Notes under the pieces: generated by a model
What the model saw: only the letters and a program-made list of their open reading frames with translations
Told to the model about the DNA's origin: nothing
Database searches by the model: none
DNA from: Lotus japonicus
Lineage: Eukaryota > Streptophyta > Magnoliopsida > Fabales > Fabaceae
Direction of reading: 5' to 3'
Length of the DNA: 64,000 nucleotides
Assembly (NCBI RefSeq): GCF_012489685.1
Contig: NC_080046.1
Span: 27,782,223 to 27,846,222, forward strand
Part shown: piece after piece, positions 46,955-58,193 of the stretch
Layout: each line of letters starts with the position of its first letter
How positions within the stretch are numbered: the stretch's first letter is position 1
Position numbers and translations under genes: made by a program

Positions 46955-47347
46955 ATGGCATCATACAGAATGGCATTAGAAGAGCTCAGAAGGAAGGCGT
47001 TTGAGGAAGATATGTTCCTCAATATTAGGCATCCCGATGGTACAAAGACCATACAAGAGCTGACGAAGACACTGCTTGAAGAAGATCTTGGTCCAGAGAT
47101 GGAGAAAGATCTGAAGGAGTTCCTCTGCTTCGTGGAAGAGATTCAGGAGCTTTGCCAGCGGGAGCTGAATCTGCTGGAAGAGAAGGAGACTGTGGAAAAG
47201 AGACTTAAGACGACAGAAGATAGTCTAGAAAAAGATGATCTAAGCATCAAACTTGGCAACATAGAGTATGCATTGGATCGTCTGGAGAAGGAAAGAGTGG
47301 AGCAGCGCCAAGAATGCAGAAGAATGAGGAAGGATCCTCCATTCTAG
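46955..47347 (+). CDS. Antisense coiled-coil protein of Sirevirus D, 130 aa (unknown function)
   Basis: Counterpart of 16376-16768, here on the plus strand because D is on the minus strand. It differs from the B protein by one residue (E for K in the EIQxLCQ segment). Upstream, D lacks 37 nt present in B (deletion between short GAAA repeats), which breaks any longer N-terminal frame and supports MASYRM as the start. The TATA-like box is intact. The stop is 214 bp from the stop of the convergent envelope-like frame. I do not recognise the family. Confidence 0.6.
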   Translation: MASYRMALEELRRKAFEEDMFLNIRHPDGTKTIQELTKTLLEEDLGPEMEKDLKEFLCFVEEIQELCQRELNLLEEKETVEKRLKTTEDSLEKDDLSIKLGNIEYALDRLEKERVEQRQECRRMRKDPPF

Positions 47348-47561
47348 ATATAGGGAATAATGTATGATGGAAAGAATTATGATGTAAACATAGAACAATT
47401 ATGAATAAAACAGGTTTTGCAAACATATGTGACACAAATATATATAGATATATGCATATAGAATCACAAATGAACAAAGTAAAGTAAGTAAATAAGCAGA
47501 GTTTAAATAAAACAACGTTAAATAAAAAGGAAAAGGAAGAAAAAGAAGAGATCCTAAAAAA

Positions 47562-50411
47562 CTAAGATTTGGCAGTACGGCGCAGAAGTTCCATCATCAT
47601 GTGCTTCATCTCAATCAGCATGGATTCATGAGTGTCAAGACGTTGTTCCATGATGTCGAGTCTGGATGAGCTTGTCGGAGTAGAGCTTGAAGGAACGTTC
47701 TGAGCAGCTTGAGGTTCTGGAATGGAAGCAGAAGCAGCAGGAGTAAACAGAACTGGTGCAAGTCGCTCTGCCTCAGCCTCAGCTTCAAGACGTTCTGCCT
47801 CAAGTCTGGCTTGTTCAGCCTGAGCTGCTGCTTGACGGGCAGCTTCTTCTTCTTGTTCTTTCTGTCTCTTGGCTTCTTCAATGGCTTCAAGAAGCTTGGT
47901 TCTCTGTTCGAGTTCATGAAGAGCCACCCTCCTAGCAAACCTTTGCTTTGCAGCCTCAATGCTCTGACGTCCCTCTGCATGCAGGAGCTGCAGCATAACG
48001 GGAAACTGAGCCACTAGCCAAGTGCTCAACTCGTTCCACTCATCAGCCACATTTTCAGCATTCTCACTGAGGTCAGTCTGACCGTGCACATTGCGGAGCC
48101 TCAAGGAGGCTTCATGATTGAAAATATTGATGCACTCAGAGAGAGATGTGGGTTGAAGGTGAGTATAGGGAATGATGGAGAGGTTGGGTGCAGGAGAGGC
48201 TGGGTGATTGCTGCTATGAGCTTCAGAGGCACCTTGTGGAGAACCAATGTTAATTATGGGAGCATTGGGTTCAGAGGTTCCACGGTGAGGGTCTGAAGTT
48301 TCAACCAGAGGGTGAGGTGATCTAACCGAGGATTGGTTAGATACTGATTGTTCAGGTTCAGGGTCTGGTTGAATTGGCTCTTGTTGGTCAGGGACAGGGT
48401 GAGCCTGTTGGACTAAGGGGTCTGCCTCTTGGATAGGATTGGCCAAGATAGGTTCATCTGGGTCAACTAGACGTTCAGGTCTAGGGCCAGGATATTGCCT
48501 AGGGCTTGGACAGGTAAGGTAATATTCTTCCAAGGCAGATACCTTCTCTTTCCTAACCTCCATGAATTTTCTAAGTGATTCAGAGGTATTGGAGGGAGGA
48601 GAGTCAAAGACATTGATGGGGAAGGATACAGGTGTGAAGGCTGATGAAGAGTCTGTATCCGTAGTTCTGACAGCAGGACGTGCTGATGCTCTGGGAGCAG
48701 AGTGATCAGACGTTCTGGGTTGTGGTTCTGTTGGTTTGGGTTCTGGTTGGTTGGGGATGATGGGTTCAGAAGGTAATGGGTCGTATGGAATGGTAAGGAG
48801 AGAGGTTGGATCTTCTGACCTAGAGGATTGGTTCTGAAGCAAATTCCAGAGTGGTGCTTCAGTAGGAGAAGGTTGAAAGAATGAAGATCTTGGGGAATGT
48901 GGTGGAGAGGTGGTTTGTGCGGCTGGCTGGGATGCATGAATAGGAGTGAGGGGATTTGAAGAGTGTTGGAGTAAGGCAGAAATTGGGAGTGCATCAAATA
49001 AATTCAAATCATCATCAGAGGTAAGTGCAGGCTTACTTGTATGTGCTGATGATCGAGTCACTCTGGCAGGAGGTTCAGTCCTTCTGACCTCTGCAGCAGC
49101 TGGTTCCACCCGAGTAGGCTTCACCACAATTCTGACTTTCTTCTGCTTCTTCTTTGGAGGACCATCCTCACTATCATCACCATCATCATCATCAGGCTTG
49201 CTCTTCGCCTTCTTGACCAGAGGGACATCAGATTCCTCTGAGGATTCGTCCAGAACCATCTTCCTCTTGGTTTTCTTCTTGGGAGGAGAAGGAAACTCTG
49301 GAGCTGGTGGAAGTCTGCTGACGAAATCATCAAGGTCAATCTCGAATCCTTGAGCCCTGAGGTCTTCAACATAGCATCTGATGGCTTCAGGATGGTCTGC
49401 TTGAGTCCACAGAGGGTAGTCATTCAGAGGCATTCTTCTTCCTCTGATCTCAGAAGATGTGTCCTCATGAGCAGGAGCAATCTTCTTCTGGACCAAACCC
49501 ATCTTCTTCAGAGAGTTGGCAGTGAAGACATCGCTAACAATTGTGCTCAAGTCCTCTGTGCAACCAGCATTGATCAAATCTTGCACCAAGTTGCTTTCAA
49601 TGAGAAAGTCTGAGATCAGCCTCCCAAAAGGGATATATTTGATGGCTGACTTGATGGAGGAGGTGGTGCGAGACTTCCGGATGCATTCCTTCAAATAGGA
49701 GAACAGGAAGTAGGGAAGGCAGATCTTCTCCTTGTCTTGAATGAAGAACAGCATCGCCTTCTGATTGAAGTTGATGTAGTCTGGAGAACTGCCCTTTGGT
49801 CGTTGATTGATGCAGTTGAGCAGGATCTTGTGCCAGACCCTGAGTTTGGGTTGAAGGTCCATCACTTTGTAGCTCGTCTTGCCCGGTTTGAAGGTGGTGT
49901 ACAGGGCCTTGTTGACGATGTCCTTGGTTCTGGGTTTCAGCTTCGATTCCGTCAGTGAGAACCGATACCCATGAGCAGTTTCTGCACCTAGCAGATTCAC
50001 GAATGACTTCTCCGTGATGATGATCTTCCTACCCAGTATGTAAGAGACCACCTGAGTGTCATCACAATCAGCGTGCTTCCAGAATTCCTTTACTAGCTTC
50101 TCATACACCGGTCCTCGAAGTCGATTGAAGTAGTTTCCCCAACCTTGAGCTTGGACTTCAGGACGGAGATCAAACCCATTTGCAGCCAAGTTGTCGAGGT
50201 TGAATCTCCATTCTGCCAGGACTTGGAGTTCCTCAGGAGGAAATACACAGTGAACGGCACAGCCCCGTTCTGCAATAGGAACAATCTCCTCTTGAGCTTG
50301 AGCTTGTTCTTGTGCTGGGTTCTCAGAGCCCCGTTGACCCGTTGCCAAACCGACTACCATGTGAGGGAACTGAGGTGCATCTGCAGTAGATCTTCTGGTT
50401 TGTCTCACCAT
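47562..50411 (-). CDS. Sirevirus envelope-like protein of D, about 949 aa
   Basis: Full-length counterpart of 13312-16161, open upstream to 50567, with the same preferred start MVRQTRRST at 50411. About ten amino-acid differences from B are scattered, mostly in the Pro/Ser-rich middle, with none in the N-terminal globular region after the start. Basic clusters and the C-terminal Ala/Glu coiled coil are kept. The frame is intact although pol of the same element has a frameshift. I see no membrane segment. Confidence 0.85.
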   Translation of the reverse strand: MVRQTRRSTADAPQFPHMVVGLATGQRGSENPAQEQAQAQEEIVPIAERGCAVHCVFPPEELQVLAEWRFNLDNLAANGFDLRPEVQAQGWGNYFNRLRGPVYEKLVKEFWKHADCDDTQVVSYILGRKIIITEKSFVNLLGAETAHGYRFSLTESKLKPRTKDIVNKALYTTFKPGKTSYKVMDLQPKLRVWHKILLNCINQRPKGSSPDYINFNQKAMLFFIQDKEKICLPYFLFSYLKECIRKSRTTSSIKSAIKYIPFGRLISDFLIESNLVQDLINAGCTEDLSTIVSDVFTANSLKKMGLVQKKIAPAHEDTSSEIRGRRMPLNDYPLWTQADHPEAIRCYVEDLRAQGFEIDLDDFVSRLPPAPEFPSPPKKKTKRKMVLDESSEESDVPLVKKAKSKPDDDDGDDSEDGPPKKKQKKVRIVVKPTRVEPAAAEVRRTEPPARVTRSSAHTSKPALTSDDDLNLFDALPISALLQHSSNPLTPIHASQPAAQTTSPPHSPRSSFFQPSPTEAPLWNLLQNQSSRSEDPTSLLTIPYDPLPSEPIIPNQPEPKPTEPQPRTSDHSAPRASARPAVRTTDTDSSSAFTPVSFPINVFDSPPSNTSESLRKFMEVRKEKVSALEEYYLTCPSPRQYPGPRPERLVDPDEPILANPIQEADPLVQQAHPVPDQQEPIQPDPEPEQSVSNQSSVRSPHPLVETSDPHRGTSEPNAPIINIGSPQGASEAHSSNHPASPAPNLSIIPYTHLQPTSLSECINIFNHEASLRLRNVHGQTDLSENAENVADEWNELSTWLVAQFPVMLQLLHAEGRQSIEAAKQRFARRVALHELEQRTKLLEAIEEAKRQKEQEEEAARQAAAQAEQARLEAERLEAEAEAERLAPVLFTPAASASIPEPQAAQNVPSSSTPTSSSRLDIMEQRLDTHESMLIEMKHMMMELLRRTAKS

Positions 50412-50854
50412 TTTGAAGAGGTTGAAGGTTTGAGGTAGAAGATGAAGTTTGAAGGATGAAGAGAGATCGAGAGAGAAATCACGAAGGAGGCGGTTTTGAA
50501 AAGCAGGGAGTGCGAGAGTGAAAACCGGAAGTGAGAGAGAACGTGTGTGTATAGTGGGTTTTATCAAATAACCGTTGTTGATTCAAAGAGCACTTTAAGA
50601 TCAACGGTTGAAAATTAAAGATAGACAGTAACAGTAAAATACACAATCACACACAGGAGATAAGCATATCTACACGCAATCACAACAGACTGTCACGCGG
50701 GCACAAGGAACTATGCATCAGGAATTCTGACGCACGTGTTGTTGTCTCAGCTTCAGAGTCAGTACCAGTGGGCACACACACTCTGATTGAGTTACCTTCT
50801 GGACTAGACATCTTCTGATCAAGAAGTATCATAGTCAGAGGTTCTGATCTATCT

Positions 50855-51777
50855 TCACTCTGGACAAAAGTCCATGTTTAGATTTTTCAGAATAAAATTA
50901 AATCTATCTTCAGCTAAGGGCTTTGTAAAGATATCTGCCCATTGATGGTCAGTATCAACAAACTTCAGAAGAAGTACGCCCTTCTGCACATAATCTCTAA
51001 TGAAGTGATACTTTACCTCAATGTGCTTTGCCCTTGAATGCAAGATAGGATTCTTGCTCAACGAAATTGCAGCAGTGTTATCACAATAGATTGGGATATT
51101 GCTCTCAAGGATCTGATAATCCTCCAGCTGATGTTTCATCCAGAGCATCTGAGTGCTGCATATTGCTGCTGAGATATATTCTGCCTCTGCAGTTGATAGT
51201 GCAATGGTTGATTGCCTCTTGCTTGCCCATGAGACTAGATTGCTTCCCAGAAATTGACAATTTCCAGAAGTACTTTTTCTCTCTGTTCTATCTCCAGCAT
51301 AATCAGCATCACAATAACCTGAAAGCTTATACTCTGATGTTTTCTTATACATCAAGCCAAGGTTAGTGGTGCCTTTCAGATACCTTAGGATCCTCTTAAC
51401 AGCAGTTAAGTGGGTTTCCCTTGGATCTGATTGAAAACGAGCACATAAATGAACACTAAATAATATGTCTGGCCTAGATGCAGTTAAGTACAGAAGTGAA
51501 CCTATCATGCCCACGATAGAGCTTCTGACATACTTTACCACTTATATCTTCTTTTTCCAGAATGCATGTTGGATGCATTGGAGTCTTGGCCACTGTAGAT
51601 TCCAGCATATTGAACTTCTTCAGAAGTTCTTTAGTGTACTTGCTCTGATGGATATATGTTCCTTCTGGTGTTTGATCAACTTGTATTCCCAGAAAGTACT
51701 TTAATTCTCCCATCATACTCATCTCAAATTCAGCCTGCATCATCTCAGAAAATTCTTTGCATAGAGATTGATTAGCA
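50855..51777 (-). pseudogene. pol: Pol 3' part of Sirevirus D with a one-base frameshift, truncated by the gap
   Basis: RT end and RNase H ([22 protein letters not shown], end DFCPE) are present. Near 51510 D reads CGTGGGCATG where B reads CGTGGCATG; the extra G breaks the frame between RT and RNase H. It could be a real mutation or an assembly error. The catalytic YVDD would lie just inside the gap. Confidence 0.88.
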
Positions 51778-51877
51778 NNNNNNNNNNNNNNNNNNNNNNN
51801 NNNNNNNNNNNNNNNNNNNNNNNNNNNNNNNNNNNNNNNNNNNNNNNNNNNNNNNNNNNNNNNNNNNNNNNNNNNNN
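51778..51877. other. Assembly gap (100 N)
   Basis: A round 100-base N run, usual for a gap of unknown size. It hides the 5' half of Sirevirus D, the rest of G1's 5' LTR with its flank, and the start of G2's 5' LTR (about 390 bp by comparison with the 3' LTR). Confidence 0.99.
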
Positions 51878-52207
51878 TTCAAAACCCTAGAATCACCCGA
51901 CTATGGGACTTTATCTATTCAGAGCTTCAAATGGATATTCTACACGCGTACACCCATTTCTCTTGATGATTTCAATCTTTCTTCAGAAGGAAGTTTTCCA
52001 TTCCGACATTCGAGGCAAAAAGCAACTTATCGGGTAAAATAGTTTTACACCGACTTTGCACCGACTTTGCATTAGTTGCCAAAAATACAAGGAGACATCT
52101 TCTTAGCTTGGGAATTCCTTTACCAAAACCTATCTTAGAATTCATGGAGAATGATGCCGGAAAAATCAGATTCGCGAAACTTTCATTTTCCCGCGAATTT
52201 CCACCTT

Positions 52208-52215
52208 CTATATAT
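52208..52215 (+). promoter_or_regulatory. TATA box of the G2 5' LTR
   Basis: CTATATATAG before an AGCAAAGAAAGGAAG stretch, at the same LTR position as in G1 and the solo LTR. About 3.1 kb of LTR follows, an unusually long R-U5. Confidence 0.65.
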
Positions 52216-54175
52216 AGCAAAGAAAGGAAGAAAAATTCAAATTCTCCTCCATTTTCTCTCTTCAAACCCGCGGCCAAGAACAAGGAAGAAGGAAGAAGAG
52301 CTTTTGTTCAAACCTTTCTTGATCGTCGATCAATCAGTTGCTACTTCAAGGTTTCGAGGTATAGTCGCTAATCCTTACCTCCGATCGCTTTTTCCATAGC
52401 TTTTCTGTAGAGTTTTCTGAGCGGATAGTTTATGGGTTTTTGCAAAACTATCCTGAATCTTTCATTTCTGATTCCAAAACCTCTTCTATGTGCCAAGATC
52501 ACTTCTGCCGGATTAGATTTTCCGTTATGTCGCCGGAATTCCGCCGGAATCAATTTGAACCTAAAATACCCATTTTATGTAGTTTTTGAGTAAAATTCCA
52601 ACCTTTAGGCTGAAAACTATCGCCTTAGCTTAGTGCTAGTAGGATTAGTTGTCATAAACGTCGTTGGTGACGTCCCTGGCAAAATTTTATTTTTGGGATT
52701 TCAGTTTTGAAAATCCTAAGTTAAAAATCATGACCAAAATACCCCTGCGACAGTTTTTGATCCGATAATTTTTCCGAGTTCAGAATACCCTTAGTTACGG
52801 CTTATGAAAGCATAGGAACCAAGTTTGATCGAAGAAAAATCGAGCCCCATAATTAGCCAAAGTGGCCGAGCCCTATTAAGGGGGAGGAAGAAATTTCCTT
52901 TTTCCGAAAACTTGTCTTTCGCGCTAGATTATCGTACCTTAGAGTATAGATTACTTCGAGTAACCTTAGTACGTATCGATAACTTAGTTTTCGATAGATT
53001 CTGATAGTATTTCTGTGATTTTGTTTTAAAGGAACTTTTGAGGAATTTCCTGAGGAGCAACACTTTGAGAGCGAGGAAGCACTAGTTGATCATTCTGGAG
53101 AACTTTCAGGTGAGGGCTTCTCACTGAATCTCTAGTTAATGCTTAGGGTCGATATTTCGACATTGTTTACTGTTTATGCACTGAGATTGTGTGTGATTGA
53201 AAATGTTTTCTGAGGCTTCGGCTGACAATGTAGATGATTCATCTACTGAATGTTTTTGAAGATTGACTTAAATGCTATGTGCTATGTGGGTAATCTAGGA
53301 TGTGTGGTGCATGCTGTATATGCTAAGTGCTAAGTGTTTATGATGCGATTTATTGATATATGACATGTTGTTGATTGTGATGATTTAAATATGCTCTGTA
53401 CTGGAATCTGAGATTCTGAACGGTGAGAATAGCGGGCAGGTCATGCCGATTTTATTTTGAGAGTTTTGAGAAAGTTTGATAGGACGAACGAGGTTCGGGC
53501 CTTGTATAGGGTTTATGGATCGAGACATTCTCTGGAGTCATTTGGGGATTCGAAGATCCCGAGAACTTATAGGAATTGCGATAAGACTAAAAAGGATATT
53601 ATTTTGAAAAGAAAATTCATAAGACATTAAACAACCTCTAAATCTTTAAGTAAGGGTAATAATCTCGAAAGGAGGCTTTGGATGAAAATCATAGTATGGA
53701 AAACGAGAAGTGTCGTCGGATCGAAGTGTTGAGTCTGTTGTTGTTGTGCTGTTGGAGCAGCGTTGGTTGTTGTGCTGTTGGAGCAGCGATGTTGTTGGGC
53801 TATCCTGGGGATAAGTCCGGGGAATCGTTAGTTCCCGAGTATGTGATACTCTTGTGCTGTTGGAGCAGCGGTGTGTGTTGTGAATGTGTCTTTTGTCGCA
53901 GAATCGACTTTGCCTTAGGGTAAGATTTTAGAGACTTTAATTTACCTAGAACACGTGGCGACGTGTCGAGTGAGGACGGAGACGTCGTTTGACTAATCAT
54001 TCTGCATTCATGCAACATTAATGGGGTATTAACACAGGACGTACTCTGGACCTCGTCGGATTCCAAAATGGTCATAAGACCCGGATTTCCGTGATAGAGC
54101 GTCTGTAGACGTCTCTTGTAGCAGACCGAAATGGCAGACCTACGGGTTACGGCTGATCTGGCTACCTTGGTTTGG

Positions 54176-54385
54176 TGTAAGAGACACGCGGGCGGAAATG
54201 GTCCCACCGTTGCTGGTGCTAGGATTGATCCGTTGATGTCCATCCCAGAGGCACGCGAGCGGAAATGGTCCCACCGTTGCTGGTGCTAGGATTGACTCGT
54301 TGTTGTCCATACCTTTGCTTGGTGTAAGAGGCACGCGGGCAGAAATGGTCCCACCGTTGCTGGTGCTAGGATTGATCCGTTTTGA
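54176..54385 (+). repeat. Three-unit tandem array in the G2 LTR
   Basis: Units of about 62-80 bp share CACGCGGGCGGAAATGGTCC, then CACCGTTGCTGGTG, then GGATTGATCC. CACC can pair with GGTG and GGAT with ATCC within a unit. The same array is in the 3' LTR at about 60880-61090. Confidence 0.9.
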
Positions 54386-55335
54386 TGCCCATCCGTTTCC
54401 GGATTGCATATTGGTTGACTGGGTTAACCTGCATACATATCACGCAACATGCATACTGACTTAGTTGATGAGTGTGGTTGCTATTTGATAAACTTACTTG
54501 GAACATGCTAAATGTTATTATTGTCATTATGATTTGGTGGAACATGCAACCCTAGGAATGATATCTCTAATTATAAGCCTAAGTGGCTATATATTATTTG
54601 TACCTATTGGGTTTATTATCTACATAGTTCTTTAGAGTTGACCCTCGCGTCTTCTGTGTGTGTTTTGGCGGACAACGCCTTTTGTCAGATGAGTATTGCG
54701 GACTGGTTCACCATGGTTTACCCTTCGGGGGAAACTAGGTTGGGATGCTGGAACAGGAGCGCGTCGCGGTAGCGAGAGGATGACGGATGGTGTACATAGA
54801 CTAGGTCGTTCTGGATTTCGAATTCGGACGACGATCATGCTAGCATGTAGGTTTTGGTGCTGGTGTGAGCTCCTCAAGATGGGATTAGTGTAGGAGTAGA
54901 GTCTTAGCTCTGAACATCATTTGTTTCTTTTGGGACAGGGTAGCTTCCCACCTATAGCTTTTGTGTGGTTTCTTAACAGGAATCACAGAGAGTTGGTTGG
55001 ACTTAGGAGGTCTTGCTTCAGGCCGATGGGCCAGCTGATTTTCAGTTTTGAGGGATGGTGTTGCGGACACTTCACCTTTATTTTCAGTCTGTACATATTG
55101 CCTACGGGCGTTGCACCTTTCTTTCCGTCACTGGAGGTTACTCGTGACGAGGTTGCTACCACAGCGGGGGGGGGCTGTTTATATATTGTATATTATTTCT
55201 ATTGCTTTTCGCTTTTGGGTTTTATTTAATTCAGTCTTGTCTTAGTTATTATCAAAAAAAAATATTCACGTTTTTCCGCATTAAGTTTACTTTTGGTTAC
55301 TAAAGTGACGCCACCGAAATCGGGGTGTTACATTG

Positions 55336-55347
55336 TGGTATCAGAGC
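55336..55347 (+). promoter_or_regulatory. Primer binding site of G2
   Basis: TGGTATCAGAGC, three bases after the LTR end, matching initiator Met-tRNA. Confidence 0.92.
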
Positions 55348-58193
55348 ACGGTCGAGTCTTTCGGGAGTTGTTGGGGAATAGGTCTTCTGTGCTAGGTTGT
55401 GTGACTCTGCAAAGAGTGAAAATTGATTGTCTGCAAGCGATTTTTCGCTTAAAAATTGATTGAAGTTATTGCTTAATCATATTGTATAGTTATGGAAATG
55501 CTATCTTATGATGAGTACTAACTGTTTGTCTAACTTAACAGAACGATGTTAACTTTCTAACCATTCTTTCTCATTTCAGTATAATATATTCCATTACTCT
55601 CGTAGCGTGTGCAAACACACCTAACTTATTTATACTGTCTAAGCTTTGACCTTATAGTTATTACGCCTACTAATACCTTATTTGAACGTAGCTCGTATTT
55701 TAGCTATAGAAGTACCCGAGGTTTAAGATAACACGTTAAGCCTAGAAATTCGTCTTGTACCGATGCGTCTGACCAGAAGCTAGAAGCTAAGGAATGAATC
55801 TTAGAGAGATTTCGTATGGATATTATACCTATGATGTCGGGAGTGTGTAGTTCCGAAGCGACATCATTGAGGATTTAATATCAAGATATTTGTGACTATT
55901 GGATGATATGAACTCATTGACTGATCCAGTAGGTTTTTCTAGATTTCCACCTTCGATGTATTAGGTCTGATCAACTTAATATTGAGGGGGTGATATTCGG
56001 AATCACAGCTGGCTATGGACTTTGATAGAAGGATTGGTAAGATTAACTTGATCTGATCGAAGATTAGTTGAATTTGGTAGGAAAGTTCGTGTTAAGCACT
56101 TGATTGTACAAGATTAAGAATTGAACCTTTGGAAGTTGATGATTGACGTATAGACATTAATTGGTTGGTTCGTGTGATTACTCCAAGTAGAAGTAGACTC
56201 AGTCAAAAGATTTAATGTTGGAAACATATTAGGTATTTTCTCGGAAGTTATGAAGTCATAGGTTATGTGATTACAGAGTGGAATTGTTAGAGACCAAATA
56301 GGTTGGATTTAATCAGGTTATAGATGATAGCTTGATAAGTAGCAAGATGGGGAAGAATTAACTTTGAACTAGATTGTTGAAGTCGAGTTCGAGGAATAAG
56401 TTTTGCTAAGTACATGATTAATTTGTGGAGACATTATAGTCTTAAGAAATGAATTTTCACTTGAAAGGTGTTAAAGGGTCAAAGGACATTACCGATGCAA
56501 ACTAGATAAAAGTTTAGATTTTAAGCCCAGGAAGTTTAACTTGAATGTGTAAGACTTAGAGAATCGTCAGGAGTTTTCGGGAGTGACTAAGTGTTGAATC
56601 AATGATTAAGTAGAAAAAGAAAGTTGTAGCATAAGTTGAATCCTTGAGGTTGTTAATATGGATTTCAAAGAAAATATGCTCAGATTACCAAGTGAGATTT
56701 ACTAAGTTGGATTGGAATCTTAGGGTTAAGATTGACCTTGAGAGTTGAGAATCACGTACGAGTAGGAGATTGGAGATCTGAAGATGAGTTGCGGATTAAG
56801 ACCTTGAGGTATAGTATAAGAGAGATCTTGAAGTAAAGAAATTCTGAGTTGTGTAGAGTGTTAAAGTTGGTTATAAGTTGGTAATCGATTGATGTTGATT
56901 ATGAGACTGCGGACATAATGAACCGTGTGATAAGATTTGAATGATGTTAGCATAACAAGTTATGACTATGGATATCAAGATCCAGTTATGAGTGTGAGAA
57001 CGTGACGACACTTATCAGGTTGTTTGGGTAAGCGGAGGAGTTATAGTTTTAAGAAATGGATATTCACTTAAGGAGTATTGAGGGATTAAGAAGTTTATCG
57101 ACGAGATGGTAATCAAGTTACAAGAAGGAAAGTGTTAGTATTAAGCTGAATACTTGAAGTTATCATATTTGGACAGGCTACTCAGAGTCTAATAGTGAAT
57201 GGAACTTTGTCATGGATTTCGGTGATGCATGCTAGAGTTAGCAAGTGAATTTTGCTCAGTTGAATAAGAAATCCTATGATTAAGATTGACTTAGGGAGTT
57301 GAAAATCATGTATGAATAAGGGGTGTAGTGGTGATAGCAGTTACGATAGTAGTTGAACCTCAGAAGGTTGGAGGATCGGATGATAAAATGACTAGTTAAG
57401 ACCTTTGGGGTACAGTTATGAACTGATCTTCTAGAGGATAAGTCTCGATTTATGCGAAGCGTTAGGAATTTCAGTAAGTCTAAATTGGTTTGAGTAAGGA
57501 AGGTCTTGAGGACGGAGACAACAATAATGGATTGTTAGATAATAAGAGGATGACTAGCTTGTGAGTGGTCGATGAATTGATGATAAAGGGGATGAGTCTT
57601 GTCATATACAAGGTATTAAGACTCATGGTCGAGTTTTAATTTGAATGATGACTAAGTAGAAGATTGATTTCATGGTGCGAGCGACGATATTTACGGAGTT
57701 GGAAGTGACATTAATGGATTATTAGATTCCAACGTAATGTTTCGTCTAGGAGTGATCAAGCGATTGAGTTGAGTTTTGGATCATGAGTGCACGTCACGAG
57801 GACAAGTTGAGCATTCACTCCGGAGCGTAGAGATGTACCGAGTTTCTAAACAACATTTTGGACGAACAAAAGCAAGGGAACGAGTGGTTAATGTTGTGCA
57901 ATTGCACGAATGCCAACAAGTATTACTTCAAACGGAGACCCAACGCAAGTGGTCGAACCAGACAACATAGAGTTGGAAGATGATATGTCTTTTGAGACGC
58001 CGTCGAACCAGCATTGGGGCTAGAAGAGTGAAACAATCGAAGGGAAAGCAGAGTGTTTTAGTGAAAAGTTACTTGGAACAAAGACAAGGACGGTGCTATA
58101 TGGGTATTAGAAGAAAAGATCAAGGAATAATATCCAGAACTTTTACGGACCCTTAAGTTTCGAGGACGAAACTTTCTTTTTGGAGGGTAGTAA
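55348..58193 (+). other. Non-coding internal region of G2
   Basis: The leader matches that of G1 to the gag start, where AACAGAAC joins directly to the sequence after the G1 gag end (CTAACCATTCTTTCTCATTT near 55557-55577). Gag is therefore absent. The rest matches the G1 spacer, including GAGGGGGTGATATTCGG (about 55983). It contains an old tandem duplication: about 56420-56830 and 57045-57430 align by eye. No frame longer than about 65 codons looks coding. Confidence 0.8.

Larger units (their letters stand above)
44970..51777 (-). mobile_element. Sirevirus D: close relative of B, 5' part lost in the assembly gap
   Basis: Minus-strand order from the gap: pol (RT end and RNase H), envelope-like frame, antisense frame, polypurine tract, 3' LTR (46191-44970). 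Sequence is very close to B. It lies in G1's 5' LTR. Gag, most of pol and the 5' LTR are missing at the gap. Confidence 0.95.
51878..55332 (+). repeat. 5' LTR of G2 (start missing)
   Basis: Matches 58580-62036. It includes a TATA-like box (about 52208-52215), a conserved palindrome (53230-53246), GCTGTTGGAGCAGC repeats (about 53745-53885) and a three-unit array (54176-54385), and ends GAAATCGGGGTGTTACA. Confidence 0.95.

Noticed and set aside
52108..52399. 87- and 82-codon frames in the G-family LTR, repeated at 58811-59102 and, changed, at 36911-37151
   Set aside because: They span the TATA box and are not kept in frame between LTR copies.
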